A stretch of DNA of 64,000 bases from Ottelia alismoides (Eukaryota; Streptophyta; Magnoliopsida; Alismatales; Hydrocharitaceae), in contig JAZKJV010001876.1 in the NCBI GenBank assembly GCA_037367405.1, positions 1,860,001-1,924,000 of the forward strand, given 5' to 3'. The notes beneath the pieces are model-generated. The model did no database searches and was not told where the DNA came from. It saw only the letters and a list, made by a program, of their open reading frames with translations. The position numbers were made by a program, and so were the translations under genes. Positions 36,540 through 48,769 of the stretch are shown here, piece after piece. The first letter of the stretch is position 1. Every line of letters begins with the position of its first letter.

Positions 36540-38940
36540 TGAAGGATATTGAGAATCCTTAAGCGCATCACGGAAGCATGTCGATCACATCGTATGCAAT
36601 CGGAGCAACTAGTCACACTAGATGCTAGATGCGGCGGAAATTAAAAATTTTAAATCTAAAGATGAAACCATATGATCACGAGAACACTTCTCGGATCGTT
36701 TCATCAAACCACCAAGTATAAGGAATACCTCTTGAAGCGTGGTTGTGATCGCGAGATCCCAAAGTAGAGATCCTCCTGTCTTAAGTCCGATCCACGAAGA
36801 ACGCACTTGCGGGCGCGATGATGAGTCGCGTTCCTTCCCGCAATCCTCGATGAAGATCCAAGCGATGGCTCCCCCAATTTCGTCAAACGAAATACGTCGT
36901 CTTCCTTTAGAGTAAGCAACTCCAAAGAAGAAGGAGATCCTCGAGTCGTCGAAGAAGAAGACGAGAGTCTCACCTTTCTCAACATAAGATGGACGACCAT
37001 CTTTTGGAGGAGGAGAGAGAGGGCGAGAATATGAGAGAGAGAGAGAGAGAGTTGTAACCTTGTACAACTCTTAATGATGTACCTTGAAAGGCTACCCTAG
37101 CCATCCTTTTATATTAGTTTAGGATCCAATGGATCTCAATCCATGGGACACATAGATCCAACGACCAGGCTTGTTCTATGCAAAATCAATGGCTATGATT
37201 GTTGTTGGTTAAAACCAACAACATTTATTTATAATTAAATTAAATATATGTTGCAACATTATCAACACAATTTAATTTAACATAAATCAATTAATTAAGA
37301 TATTTACCAAGATAATAAATTGGAGATAATGTAGCCTCCTAAAATGGGGTGTCACCCATGACTATTTCATGGGTGACGTCACCTCATCAATGGTGGCTTA
37401 TTATCTCCTTTTTATTATATCATATTATCTCTTAATAATTTATGACAACTATTATCACAAAATTATTCACCAAATTAATTCCAAATTAATTTGCAAATAT
37501 TTCAATCATGCCATTGAAAATATGTGAATAATATTCACATCCCAAACTAATTTGTAAATGACATTTCTAGTTAATTAACAAATGTGAATCCAATCCACAT
37601 TTAATAATTAACAAATGTTATTTGCTAAATTTCTCTCTCTTGAATATATGTATATTATAAATCATATTTATAATATACAAATATTATGGATAGTATTATC
37701 CACATTCTCTAATCCTTGATAATTAAATCCCATTTAATTATCTTGGATAATCATTCTCGCAATATGAATCATATTCATATTAAGCTTGATAATTAAATCT
37801 CATTTAATCATCATGTTCTTCTTGCTTGGATATGTATTTCATCAAATGAATTATTCTTGAACCCTTTCAAGAATAATGTGCTTTCTCCACAGATACTTGG
37901 AGATAAGGACAGGGTGATTGTATTATTGCACGTATAGTGACTTGGATGTTGAGATCTCATCTCAAATCCAGATTTTACGGACCTCCCACAGATGCTCGAT
38001 TAAATCAAGACCGCAAATCTAATCTTCTCATTGAGTCTGAATCTCATTCAGACCAATGTCCAACACTTGGACTAAGATCAGATTTCTTCTCTACTGGAAG
38101 GAGTCACTAAAATCTAGACCTGTTTCATCACTCCCTCGGAATGGAAGCGTCATGGATATACAATCGTTTATGATCACATCACCCTCATGTATTCCCAATA
38201 CCTGTACATCCTGCATACTGGAAGACCCATGATCAACCCGAAGATTAAGCAGTCAAGCTTCCAAAGCGAGACGACCGTGCACGGAATTTGATTCTTCCCA
38301 ATATCTCATGAGTGAGCTCATGTCTTCCGGTTAAGTAATGAACCTATATGATCCCTTTGAGAGATCGTATTACTCATATGCCCTTACATGCACACCAGCG
38401 TGCCGGTGTATAGACCTTCGTTAGGTCATCAACCTATTGGTCTGCCAAATGTACATACTCAGACATATAGCAATACATCTGTTTCCGGTCAGAGGATGCA
38501 TGCCTATGCTGTGACAGCATTCAACATAGGACTTTGGTTATCTCGATCTCGTTAAGTCAACTCTTTGACCTAACTAATCTGACACCTCCGAATCTCTATT
38601 CATATGCAGAGGACCTGCATCAAGAGGTCGGTCAGATATCAACCTATGTGAGAAAGGATTGCCATCTCCTACTCAGGCTGGAGATCACATCTTAACAATC
38701 ATTTGACGGTGCTTGATGAGTCCTCAATCTAACTCTTTAGATATTCATCCAAGCACCAGCCTCTATGATTTAATAATTGAATCAACAGTTGTATGATCAT
38801 TAAGATAGCCATGGTACATAACCCTAATTGTACAGAGGGACCTATTATGCTAATTATTTATTCTTCATTTCAGATCAGGGAATGATATTCGCAATAACAT
38901 TTATTGCATAATGGCTCGCCGTGGGCTCACATGTCCAACA
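36540..38940 (-). repeat. Solo copia LTR G nested in copia B
   Basis: About 2.4 kb, from TGAAGGATATTGAG to CACATGTCCAACA on the plus strand. It is closer to the LTR of copy C at its left end (CCTTAAGCGCATCACGG). The flanks are GGATG (36,535-36,539) and AGATG (38,941-38,945), a target duplication with one mismatch. Neither a purine tract nor a primer site adjoins it, so it is a solo LTR. A sense TATAAAAGG is at 37,105-37,113. Confidence 0.85.
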
Positions 38941-40304
38941 AGATGTCACTTATGTGATCCTCCATATCACATTCAAATTCTAATTAATCACTACGAATCA
39001 TATTCATTATGATTAATTCTTCCAAGGGAAATAACATCTCTATTCATAATAGAGTGTTTTAATTTTAATTGAATTCCAATCAATCTAATCTTATTAGATT
39101 AATGATCCAATTAATATCCAACAAACATTTTATTGTTACTTGAATTATGGTATTATCTCAAATACGTACTACTTCGAATTTTAATAATCAGAAATACAAC
39201 ATGATTTCTTAAGCATTATACTACCCCTACCCGCTGTCTTGGCCAGTACCGACGAGAGTGAGACGGACTACATACGTTGCAACCCGCAACCCCAATGCTC
39301 TCCGACTAGACACCATATCCACCTCGGGAAAGGATAATGCAAAATAAATCACTTTGTATTTGAGATGATCATCGGTTCTTCAACCGAAACTATACCATAT
39401 AATAATAATCAAAACAATTTTGATTAACATTATAATGAGATTTGCTAAACAAATCCCAAGTCCTATTCAAACAACATGTTTGTTGGAATGTTGATCATGT
39501 AGATCATGTAACCAATTAGTGATCTAGATCACATCTAATCAATTATTGGTTAAGGCAATGTCATTTAAGGGAATAATTATCATCAAATATTTCACAAATA
39601 TTTATGCACAATTATTCTAAGAAATTAAACAATTTAATTTCACTAATTGATTAAATGACAATCACTATTCAAGCATCAAGTTTGATGATTGTGTTTCCAA
39701 TTAAGATTTAGATCAAATCTAATCAATTAATTGGTTGAGGCCAAGTCAATTATGTAAACAATCATCTTCCAATATTTCAAAAATATTTTTCATGATTATT
39801 TCATGAAATTAACAATTAATTTCACTAATTGACAATCACTTGGTTCTAGATTAGGACTGTAATTTCAGTAGTGATCCCTACTCACTAAAATTAACATATC
39901 TCAATCAATTTAAATCCAAATTAGTCAAAATCAATTTTCAAAGATTGCTAACTTGATTTAGGACAGAAGACAAGTGATGTTTCACGCATTTGGAGTCAGA
40001 ACTACATAGTAATTAACTCTTTAATCATGTTAAGATCTACAGTTCCCGCAACAGTGCATACATGTTCATTAAAACAACCATATCTCGAGCATACGAAATC
40101 CGATTTACGCAAACTCAAATCCTATGGCTTCCTTATTTAATGGGAAACAAAATACATTTAAATAATTCGTGTTAAACATTTTAAACATGGCCGAAATTAT
40201 TTACTAAACAGATCTGCGAAATCAAATGCGGCAAAACTTTCGCGACCTTAACGAACCCAAGTCATCCTCGGTTTGCGAATCATATTCGAAACCGTCGAAC
40301 TAAG
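38941..40304 (-). other. Leader of copia B
   Basis: Starting at the primer site and reading leftward, about 1.4 kb has no open frame of note and no copia gag signature. It contains AT-rich stretches and a G+C-richer block near 39,220-39,330. Long leaders are known in several copia lineages; the function is not visible from sequence. Confidence 0.55.
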
Positions 40305-40316
40305 GCTCTGATACCA
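40305..40316 (-). promoter_or_regulatory. Primer-binding site (initiator tRNA-Met) of copia B
   Basis: The minus strand reads TGGTATCAGAGC, the standard plant copia primer site complementary to the 3' end of initiator tRNA-Met. It lies two bases inside the LTR edge at 40,319. Confidence 0.95.
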
Positions 40317-40318
40317 CT

Positions 40319-42812
40319 TGAAGGATATGGAATTATCCTCAAGCGCATCACAGAAGTGTGATCGTCGTATCGGATACGACGAAGAACGATTAGTCGTACT
40401 AGTTGTTCGGTGCAACGTAATTTAAAAAATTTCTTTCGATGAAACCACATGATCCGAGAACGATTCCCAGATCATTTCATCTATAACCACAACAAGTATA
40501 ATGTAATACCTCTTGAAGCGTGGTTGATCAAGTCTCTAAAGAAAGAGACCTCCTGTCTCAAGTCCAATCGTCGGTGAGACCGCTTGCGAGTGCATGGATG
40601 AACCGCGTTGTCCTCGCAATCCAAGAAGTTGATCCAAGCGTAGTTGCTCCTGATCTCGTCGCACGAGATTGAACGTCTCCTTCGTGGGTGTAGCACCCCA
40701 AGAAGACAGAGAACTGAAGACGTCGAAGCGGCGGCGCAGTGGCGAGAGCGTCGACGAATCTCTCCTCTAGGGTATGGTGGACGACCACCAAAATTAGAGG
40801 GAGAGAGAGCTGTCATGTATGAAGAAAGAGAGCTCCAAAATTGCATGCTCAAAGAGAGAGCATGGTATGCCTCTCTATTTATAGGGTTTTGGGATCCATG
40901 GATCTCAATCCATGGGACATATAAAATAATTGGGTGAGATTGATTTATGTCAATCTAATGGCCAAGATTGTTGTTGTCAAAAACAACAAATTTAGATTAA
41001 AATATATTTGACAAAATCAAATATAAATTAGTCCTAAATCAACCCAATAAATAAGGAGAGAATGTACATGGAGATTTCATCTCCACGCTCCTTCCATGTG
41101 GATGGCCACCCATTCCTATTTGGAATAGGGTGCCGCCCACTATTTCCATGGGGAGAGCAATCTCATGATAATTCATGAAATTGCATATCTCCATGGAAAT
41201 CTCTCTTTATTTTTTTGCAACAAATTTGTTGGGTTTTATTCTTCAAAAATAATTCACAATTATATTCGAGAATATTGCAATCTTGCCATGAAAAAATTGT
41301 GAATCATATTCACAACCCAAAACAACATATAATTTACATTGTTAATTAATTACATAATGTGTATCCAATACCCATAATAATTAATCAACATATATAAATT
41401 ATAATTAGCTCTCTCTAATATATTATAAATCATATATATAATATATCATGAATAATTGAATATTTCTATCCACATTATTCTTATCCACATTAATTAAATC
41501 GCATTTAATTATATTGTATAATTTCTTCACACATCAAGATGATTAAATCACATTTAATCATCATTTCTTCATTGCTTAGATCTTATGGAATTATTCTTGA
41601 ACCCTTCAAGAATAACGTAATCTCTCCGCAGATACTTGGAGATAAGGACAGGGCGATTGCATTGTTCCACGTATAGTGACTTGGATATTGAGATCATATC
41701 TCAAATCCAGATCGCGGGCCTCCCATAGATGCTTGATTAAATCAAGACCGTAAATCTAATCTTCTCATTGCATTTGAATCATATTCAGATCAATGTCCAA
41801 CATTTGGACTAAGATCAGATTACTTCTCTACCGAGAGGAGTCACTAAAATCCAGACCCGTTTCATCACTCCCTAGGAATGGAAGCGTCATGGTTATACAA
41901 TCGTTTATGATCACATCACCCTCAGGTCTGCATACTGGAAGACCCAGAATAAACCTAAAAAATTAGATCAATTTTATACTGTCTACTTCAGGGTTCTATT
42001 AGTAAGTTTCTCATTCGATCATTGGGAGTCGATATCGATCATATACTTTCCAAAAGCATATATCATACCTAGGTCTTGATCACATACTTTCCAAAAGTAT
42101 ATATCAAACCTACAAATTCAGTCAAGCTTCCAAAGCGAGACGACCATGCGCATGGAATTTGATTTTTCCCAATATCTCATGAGTGAGCTCATGCCTTCCG
42201 GTTCAGTAACTGAACCTGTATGATCCCTTTGAGAGATCGTATTACTCATATGCCCTTATATGCACACCAGCGTGCCGGTGTATAGACCTTGGTTAGGTCA
42301 TCAACCTATTAGTCTGCCAAATGTACATACTCAGACATATAGTAACACATCTATCTCCGGTCAGAGGATGCGTGCCTATATCATGACAGCATACGATATA
42401 GGACTTTGGTTATCTTGATCTCATTAAGTCAACTCTTTGACCTTACTAATCTGACACCTCCGAATCTCTATTCCTATGCAGAGGACCTGCATCAAGAGGT
42501 CGGTCAGATATCAACCTTTAGAGATAAGGATTGCCATCTCCTACTCAGGCTGGAGATCATCTCTTAAAATCATTTGATGGTGCTTGATGAGTCCTCAATC
42601 TAACTTTTTAGATATTCATCCAAGCACCAGCCTCTATGATTCAATAGTTGAATCAACAGCTGTATGATTATTAAGATGGCCATGGTACATAACCCTAATT
42701 GTACTAAGGGACCTATTATGTAAATTATTCATTCTTCATTCCAGATCAGGGAATCATATTTTGCAATAACATTTATTGCATAATGGCTCGCCATGGGCTC
42801 GCATTTCCAACA
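40319..42812 (-). repeat. 5' LTR of copia B
   Basis: About 2.5 kb and homologous along its whole length to the LTR at 29,878-32,384. A sense TATAAATAG lies at 40,876-40,884. It ends CATTTCCAACA at 42,812 and is followed by the target duplication AAAGG. A deletion of roughly 20 bases relative to the other LTR is visible near 41,930, after CACCCTCAGG. Confidence 0.95.
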
Positions 42813-42817
42813 AAAGG

Positions 42818-42936
42818 TGAATATTATTTACACATGTATGAATGTTAAAGATGCTCTATTAGTTATAAATGCATATGAATTTTGGGAAACATAGCCTAAT
42901 TGATCGATTTTAGCATGATGAACACGAGATTCATCA
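42818..42936 (-). repeat. Remnant F of a gypsy LTR, part 2
   Basis: The minus strand begins TGATGAATCTCGTGTTC at 42,936 and continues ATCATGCTAAAATCGATC, aligning with the start of LTR E (ATCATATTAAAATCCACA). Next to it on the right is GACCA, close to the GACCT left of LTR E. It is thus the probable outer end of element E's 5' LTR. Confidence 0.6.
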
Positions 42937-45170
42937 GACCACTCTTGTCCCACCTTCGCCGTTGTTAATGAAAGTCGATTACAGTCCACATCTTTTTCAT
43001 TCACAACACTCTAAGATTGACCTTAATTCCAGTTTCATGTTGGTACCTGGGAATCAATTGCAAGTGGTTTTATTGGGACTTTCACATTTTAGATAAAATC
43101 CAGCCCCAATCCTAGATCTCAGCATAGAATTCATCTCCTCAGACCCAGACCCAGAGATGGCTCCTCAAGGAAAGGGCATGGGACGGTAATCTCCCCAGCC
43201 CGAACAAGGACAGATGCCATACCAGAACTAAGTGAATGCTCAATTACTAGCCTTTATCCAGACCATCGAGCAAGAACTTATCGAGCAAGCCCTGGCACAG
43301 ACTACATTCCAGGATATGTTGAATGGTGTCATGAACAAACAAGTAGGAGGAGGAGACATACCAGTAGGGAGAGGTGGTGGACCTCGTAATGACCCCGACG
43401 AGGAAGAGCCAGAACCAGGGAGGTAGAAATCCATACTTAAAGAGACATATAACCCTGGAGACAACCAGATGACTGAGTGGATCCTCATTCCATCGGTGCA
43501 TGCTCACTTGGAGCTGAAGCCATAGTTTCTTACTCTTCTCCCATCATTTTACGGGAGCACCAACAAAGAGCCGTATACGCCTACAGCAGTTATCACGCAT
43601 CTTCCATACTACCCATTACCCCAATGTTCCGTTGGACGTAGTGAAGATGATGACATTCCCCTTTAGTATACAATATAAGGCCATATATAGGGTCAATCAT
43701 CTGAGAAATGTTGTGACAACATTGGAAGAACTAAAGCCCGCCTTCCTGCATAAATTTTATCCTCTCAGTAGGCTCAAACAGATGTGATCCAGATCAACAA
43801 TTTCTCCTAGGGTGCCCACGAGACCATCCATGAAGCCTGGGAGAGATTCACAGACCAGCAGGAGAAGTGTCCCCACCATGAAATTCTGAAGACCAGCTTG
43901 GTCCAACACTTCTTTAGGGAATTGAATGTAGAAGGCAAACGACTCGTTGATGTAGCCTATGGGGGATCACATTTCAACAAGGATGAAGATGTATCTTGGT
44001 AGATTTTCGAAGAAATGGTCGAAGGAGAGGCCGCCCTCTCTTCATCCATAGCATATCAGAAGCAACCCCAGATCCTCCAGAAGCAAGTCCATATGGCAGC
44101 GTCACGTGAGGCAGAGAGAGATGAGAGCTCCGATCTTAGCATCTTTGGGGGTCATCTCTCAAAGGTTGACATTATTGAGAAACAACAGGATCTCAAGAAG
44201 CTCTCTGTGATCAAGAAGAGGATGCAATACCTTGACAAGTTGGACCAGATCACTAAGCAGTTGGAGCTATTGGTGAATACCATTAGTTTTGTCTAGTCGG
44301 AAACACCATCTACATAGACTCCTGTTGAGAAGAAGGATGAGCCAACACCGCAACAACATCCTCAACCGAGTCAGCAACCACCAACAGTCCAATATGTGTA
44401 ATACGTGCAGGAACCCAATCAGGGCTCGCCACAGCAACAGATGGTAGTCTACTAGCTAGACTTCCTTCCATCCTCCGATCCATCCTTTCCACCACTACCC
44501 TTGATTCAAGATGTCAATGGTGTATAGAGTAATGATGAACATCTAGACCATCCTATCATACACCCTCAGGGCCAACAATAAGGCAACATGGTCTACCACC
44601 AACCTCAGGGTGGTCGTTTCAGACAGTCCTCTCAACCTTCCCTGCAGTATCATCAGCCTCTGCAGTACCCCAATCAATGGAGGCAGTTGTATCAATAGCC
44701 GCAGTACCACCTACCACAACCATACCACCAGTATGTGGCTGCACCACCTCCATAGTATCAGCACTACCCTCCTCCCTCCTACCATTGGTATAAGCTTCCT
44801 CCACCACCTCAGCACTACCAACAGTCGCAATCTCAGCTTCTGAACACTCAGCAACAACGTGGTCTGCATGCTGAATCTTCCGAGGTGCTTCCTGTGAACC
44901 CCACCCTTGATTTCTTGGCCTAACTCATCAATGTCCTAGCAGATATGATGAGAAAGCTTGATGACTTGACAACCACAAAGACGTCCATTTCGACACAGGT
45001 AGAAGCTAACCCCAATAGCTTAGGTAGAATGTGATGTCCACTCTGCACCCGTAGAGCTAGATAGTCATAATATTGCTTTATCTAATGCTGTCACTCTCAA
45101 GAGTGGTAGGACTTTACTTACATCTACCACAAGTCATGCGGAAAATAAAGCTTTGACGGGTGAATCGTCA
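42937..45170 (+). pseudogene. Gag remnant of element 2 (main part)
   Basis: The first 25 codons continue the frame begun at 20,545. Further frames at 43,232-43,426 (NAQLLAFIQTIEQELIEQA) and 44,015-44,296 belong to the gag body. Between them is IHEAWERFTDQQEKCPHHE (about 43,825-43,885), the conserved gag stretch also seen in element 1. From 44,330 to 44,930 the product is rich in Pro, Gln, Tyr and His. Near 45,087 AVTLKSGRTLL matches the V-T-L-R-S-G-K motif that ends Athila gags. Multiple in-frame stops (many TAG and TAA from CAG, TGG or CAA-type codons) break it. Gag would assemble the particle; this copy cannot. Confidence 0.75.
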
Positions 45171-45809
45171 TCTTCTACATCAACCGTGCCAGCCACATGA
45201 GCGGGGTGAGGAAGAATAAGAAGGAGGAGTCATGCCAGCTGCCACTCACCATCATCTCACTCAGCAAAAAGAACAAAAAATTAGAAAAAGCAAAAAGACC
45301 AAAAAGATGATCGTCGTCAAAGTGAAGCCACACTATCCACAGAGGAGCCCGCAACAGCAGCCCATCCAACGCTAGTCGACGGAGCGGAGACCGCATCTTT
45401 TGCTTGTCCACCTACAACAGAATCTTCACTTCCAGCATGTACACCCTTTTGTGATCGAGATTTACAAATTTTTATGGAAAAGAATTTTTTGTATATAAGA
45501 ACTCTACTTCTGATTCCGATACTATACGTATTCCTTTTCTTAATGCAATAGAAAAATCTAAAAAATACAAAAAGAAAAAGTGCATTATCCGACCCTAGAG
45601 TTGTGGACATTATTAATAATTTGACTGTTGAGATTCCATCGATAAAGGCCATGAATGCATGTCTGCTATGAAGAAAGGTTTGAAAGAGGATGTACAAACA
45701 AGCTTCAAGCATCACAGAACAACAGACATCGACATGTTGAGAAGCACGTTCTCACCATGGCCATGGTTTTAGCATCAACAATTTCCCGCAGAAAAAGCAA
45801 GACAAAGGA
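45171..45809 (+). other. Gag-protease connector of element 2
   Basis: Lys-rich frames (about 45,230-45,310) and no recognisable domain. In Athila-type elements this stretch is poorly conserved. A long minus-strand frame here (45,317-45,715) is a shadow. Confidence 0.45.
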
Positions 45810-45905
45810 GTGCCTTTGATCAATTGCGAGATTTTCGATCACATCTTCGACCGAACATTGCTTTACAACAGTTCTTCTATCAACCTCCTACCCTCGTCAC
45901 TATTA
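45810..45905 (+). pseudogene. Protease N-terminus of element 2, truncated at a rearrangement
   Basis: The frame contains FDRTLLYNSSSINLLPSSLL. This aligns with the protease active-site loop of element 1 (LLDNGASINLLP), but the catalytic Asp reads Tyr and the Gly reads Ser, so activity is lost. After SLL the sequence jumps directly to the RT N-terminal phrase IYPIFDSKWISP. The rest of the protease and the linker are found inverted at 47,953-48,769. Confidence 0.75.
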
Positions 45906-46660
45906 CGCTCCATTTATCCCATCTTCGACTCTAAATGGATAAGCCCCCTGCACGTAGTTCTAAAGAGGTCATGGATTACTGTGGTTAAAAATAACAGAGG
46001 AGAGGAGGCTAACACTGTTTGAACACAGAACTAAGAAGGACCACTTCCTCTTGCCGTCCATTGATCAAGTTTTGGAAAGATTGGTTGTCAAGGAGTTCTT
46101 CTGCTTTCTAGATGGGTACTCTGGGTACAACCAAATAGCAATAGCCCCTGAAGACCAAGAGAAGACGACCTTACCCATTCGACACCTATTCTTTCAGGAG
46201 AATGCCCTTTGGATTGTGCAATGCACCAACGACATTCCAGAGATGCATGCTTGTTGTTTTTGCCGATATGGTAGGCAGTTTTCTCGAGGTGTTTATGGAC
46301 AACTTCATTATATATGGTGACAGCTTCGATTCTTGTCTTAAGTACCTGGACATAGTACTTCATAAATACCGTGAAGTTAATTTTGTATTATTACGGAAAA
46401 AGAGTCACTTCATGGTCACATAATAGATTGTGTTGGGACACATTGTTTCCAAACGTGGCATGGAAGTCGACCCAGCAAAGATGGATGTAATTGCCAACCT
46501 TGAGCTACCTTGGACAATTAAGGATGTGAGGTCATTCCTGGGGCATGTGGGATTTTATAGAAGATTCATCCATGATTTCAACTGTATTTCCTGACCTCTT
46601 ACAAAAATTCTATGCAATGAGACTGAGTTTAATGTGGATCAACAGGTTCTTCTTTCATTC
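45906..46660 (+). pseudogene. Reverse transcriptase remnant of element 2
   Basis: The frame starts with IYPIFDSKWISPLHVVLK, then VVKNNRGEE. KDHFLLPSIDQVLERL and FCFLDGYSGYNQIAIAPED follow at 46,030-46,150, and MPFGLCNAPTTFQRCM at 46,202. The active site reads EVFMDNFIIYGDSF, so the second Asp of the FMDD loop is Asn. HIVSKRGMEVDPAK and FLGHVGFYRRFIHDF (46,440-46,580) are the thumb and connection. A frameshift lies just before 46,200. The enzyme would be inactive even without the stops. Confidence 0.85.
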
Positions 46661-47220
46661 AATTAACAGAAGTAGTTAATCACACATGATCTAGTATTAC
46701 AACCACCAGATTGGTCTCTTCCCTTTGAGATCACGACGGATATGTCATATTTTGCAGTAGGGGCCATTCGAAGACAAAGGAAAGATAAGTTTCCCTATTC
46801 CATTCACTATTGCGGCAAAACATTAGATGAAGATCAGAGAAATTACACGATGCCAGAGAGAGAATTGCTAGATGTGGTATTCTCCCTTGATAAGTTCAGA
46901 TCATACCTACTTGGATCAAAAGTCACCATCTTCATCGACCACTCTGTTATCTAGTACTTACAGGAGAAGAAGGATACCAAGCCCAGACTAATCAGATGGA
47001 TCCTTCTACTCCAGGAGTTCGATTTAGAAATTAAGGACAAGCCTGGTGTTCAGAATGTGGTAGAATATCACCTCTCCAGAATTGAGCAGCAAGAGCCTCC
47101 ATTGAGAAGAGCACCCATTACAGACACCTTTCCTGACGAATCAATTTTGGCCGTGGATTCGTTCCCTTGGTATGTCGATATTGTGAACTACCTCATATCT
47201 GGTGTGTACCACAAGATTAA
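46661..47220 (+). pseudogene. RNase H remnant of element 2
   Basis: The frame 46,742-46,954 includes SYFAVGAIRRQRKDKFPYSIHY, TLDEDQRNYTMPERELLDVVFSL and VTIFIDHSVI. The expected CDASD start reads TTDMSYF, so the first catalytic Asp environment is altered. The end has [20 protein letters not shown] (about 47,020-47,077), matching the D-x-L-SR end of gypsy RNase H but with Glu-Tyr in place of Ala-Asp. It sits between RT and integrase as in element 1. Confidence 0.8.
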
Positions 47221-47952
47221 ATGAAAATCAAGGAGGACAAGTTCTTGTCTACTATTGATTTTTACCAATGGGAAGACCCACTTCTATTCAGGGAAGGAGC
47301 AGATTGCATTTGGCATAGGTGCATTCCTCACACAATCTATCATAGCGTCCTCGAGTATTGTCACTCGCTGAAATCTGGTGGACACCATTATGGAGATAGA
47401 CTAACCATGAAAGTATTGTAGTGTGGCCTTTGGTGGCCTACATTATTTAAGGATGCAGTAATATTTGTCAACGATGCATTATCTGTCAGTGATTAAAGGG
47501 CACCCTCACAACTAAAGATTCAATGCCTCTAAAGATCATCCAGATAGCAGATGTATTCGGTGCTTGGGGAATCGATTTCATGGGACCCTTTCCCAACAGT
47601 CAAGGATATGAGCACATCCTTCTTGCCGTTGATTATGTGAGTCGCTGGGTTGAAGCTATCCCTGCTCGAGTCGCAGACAACCATACAGTTTGTTGCTTTC
47701 TGAAAGAGAACACATCTCGTGGTTCAGGATTTTTAAGATTCTAATATCATATGGGACTAGTCACTTCATTAATAGAGAGGTCAAGAAACTAACAAAGGAA
47801 TACGACATCGAGCGTCGAGTCACATCTTACCATCTCCAAACCAATAGCATGGCGGAATCATAAAATAGAGAAATCAAGACGATCCTCCAAAAGCTTGTGA
47901 ATCCGGATAGAAAAACTGGTCCCAACTTTTGGACTTCGTCCTGTGGGCATAC
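47221..47952 (+). pseudogene. Integrase, first part, of element 2
   Basis: The zinc-binding region is seen in YHSVLEYCHSLKSGGHHYGD (47,340-47,400) and a following CQRCIICQ-like stretch in another frame. The catalytic core begins WGIDFMGPFPNSQGYEHILL (47,565-47,630), with the first Asp intact, unlike element 1. The second Asp region reads YGTSHFIN, so that Asp appears lost. NSMAES followed by NREIKTILQK contains the Glu region. The reading stops at KNWSQLLDFVLWAYS (about 47,945-47,955), where it meets the inverted segment. Confidence 0.8.
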
Positions 47953-48769
47953 AGTGGCATCTTCTTCCAAGTAGATGTGGTGTGAGCACAATGTAGGATT
48001 TATCCCGCAGAGATCAGAAACATGCCAATCAAGTGCCTTGCAATTTTTTCTAGAACCTCGAGGAGTTGAGACTCTTGTTCTGAGGTTAACTTGCTGCTGA
48101 TGATGACCGGAAATATATTTTCTACACCCGCAAATAATGCATACTTCAGACCTGCTGGAAGTAGCTTTAGTTCCAATTTTGATCTGGTCAGCTTCTCGGC
48201 CACTTTTGAAATGGTGCTGGTTGGAGGGTGCTCTGCTAGAACTTTCACAGGATTTCTAACCTCAGTGTCATGTTGAGATGCTGACAATGTACCGAACAAA
48301 TATGCTATGGACTTGTTGTGTTCGGGTGGAGTGAATCATCAGAATCAAATAGATGCATCAACAAATTGGACTATGTCTCCCAAATGTCATCGGAGCTTGC
48401 GTGGACTGTGGTTTTCATGTTCTCCTCTAGAGAGAGGATTTCCTGTGTCCATGGATTGTTCAAAGAGAGTGGTGTATCTCTGATCTCTATAATGAAGTCA
48501 CAGTCTGCTGTAGACGGGGATGCATGACCCTTATCAGTTACAACTTTGGGATTGATGATCATATCTATGGTAATTCTGTTGTTGCCCGAGCTGAAGGTGA
48601 TCTTGCCAGACCCATAATCAACCACGTCCTCTAAAGTATGTAGGAATGGCCAGCCTAGCATGATAGGAGTCTAGAGTAAGGGTGCAAGGGAGTCCATATC
48701 AAGGATTACAAAATCAACCAGAAACTGCATGTCTCGCACTTTTACCACAACATCTTCCAAAAGACCTAC
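47953..48769 (-). other. Inverted protease-to-RT segment inside integrase of element 2
   Basis: On the minus strand this 0.8 kb reads GLLEDVVVKVRDMQFLVDF and PIMLGWPFLHTLEDV (second half of the protease), then a linker, then LCGINPTLCSHHIYLEEDA at the lower-coordinate end. The same order in element 1 lies between 4,200 and 3,360. It is therefore the part missing between 45,905 and 45,906, in reverse orientation. It replaces about 14 codons of integrase between LWAY and YRLVYGKPC. About 25 codons on each side of the segment (relative to element 1) are not found anywhere in the element. Confidence 0.85.

Larger units (their letters stand above)
29878..42812 (-). mobile_element. Copia element B, complete ends, carrying solo LTR G
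   Basis: Both LTRs (29,878-32,384 and 40,319-42,812) are present, with an initiator-Met primer site next to the right one and a purine tract next to the left one. The whole is flanked by AAAGG at 29,873-29,877 and 42,813-42,817. The element is 12.9 kb, of which 2.4 kb is solo LTR G. The remaining internal region is about 5.5 kb with heavily mutated pol and no clear intact gag, so it is not autonomous. Sampling the start of the two LTRs shows mostly C/T and G/A differences, as expected for methylated DNA. Confidence 0.9.

Noticed and set aside
42955..42975. TTCGCCGTTGTTAATG as a degraded primer site for element 2
   Set aside because: A much better tRNA-Asp site with a proper LTR edge exists at 14,976, and the stretch reads through as part of the gag frame.
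45317..45715. Minus-strand frame of 132 codons
   Set aside because: It is antisense to the gag-protease connector of element 2, with no family resemblance.
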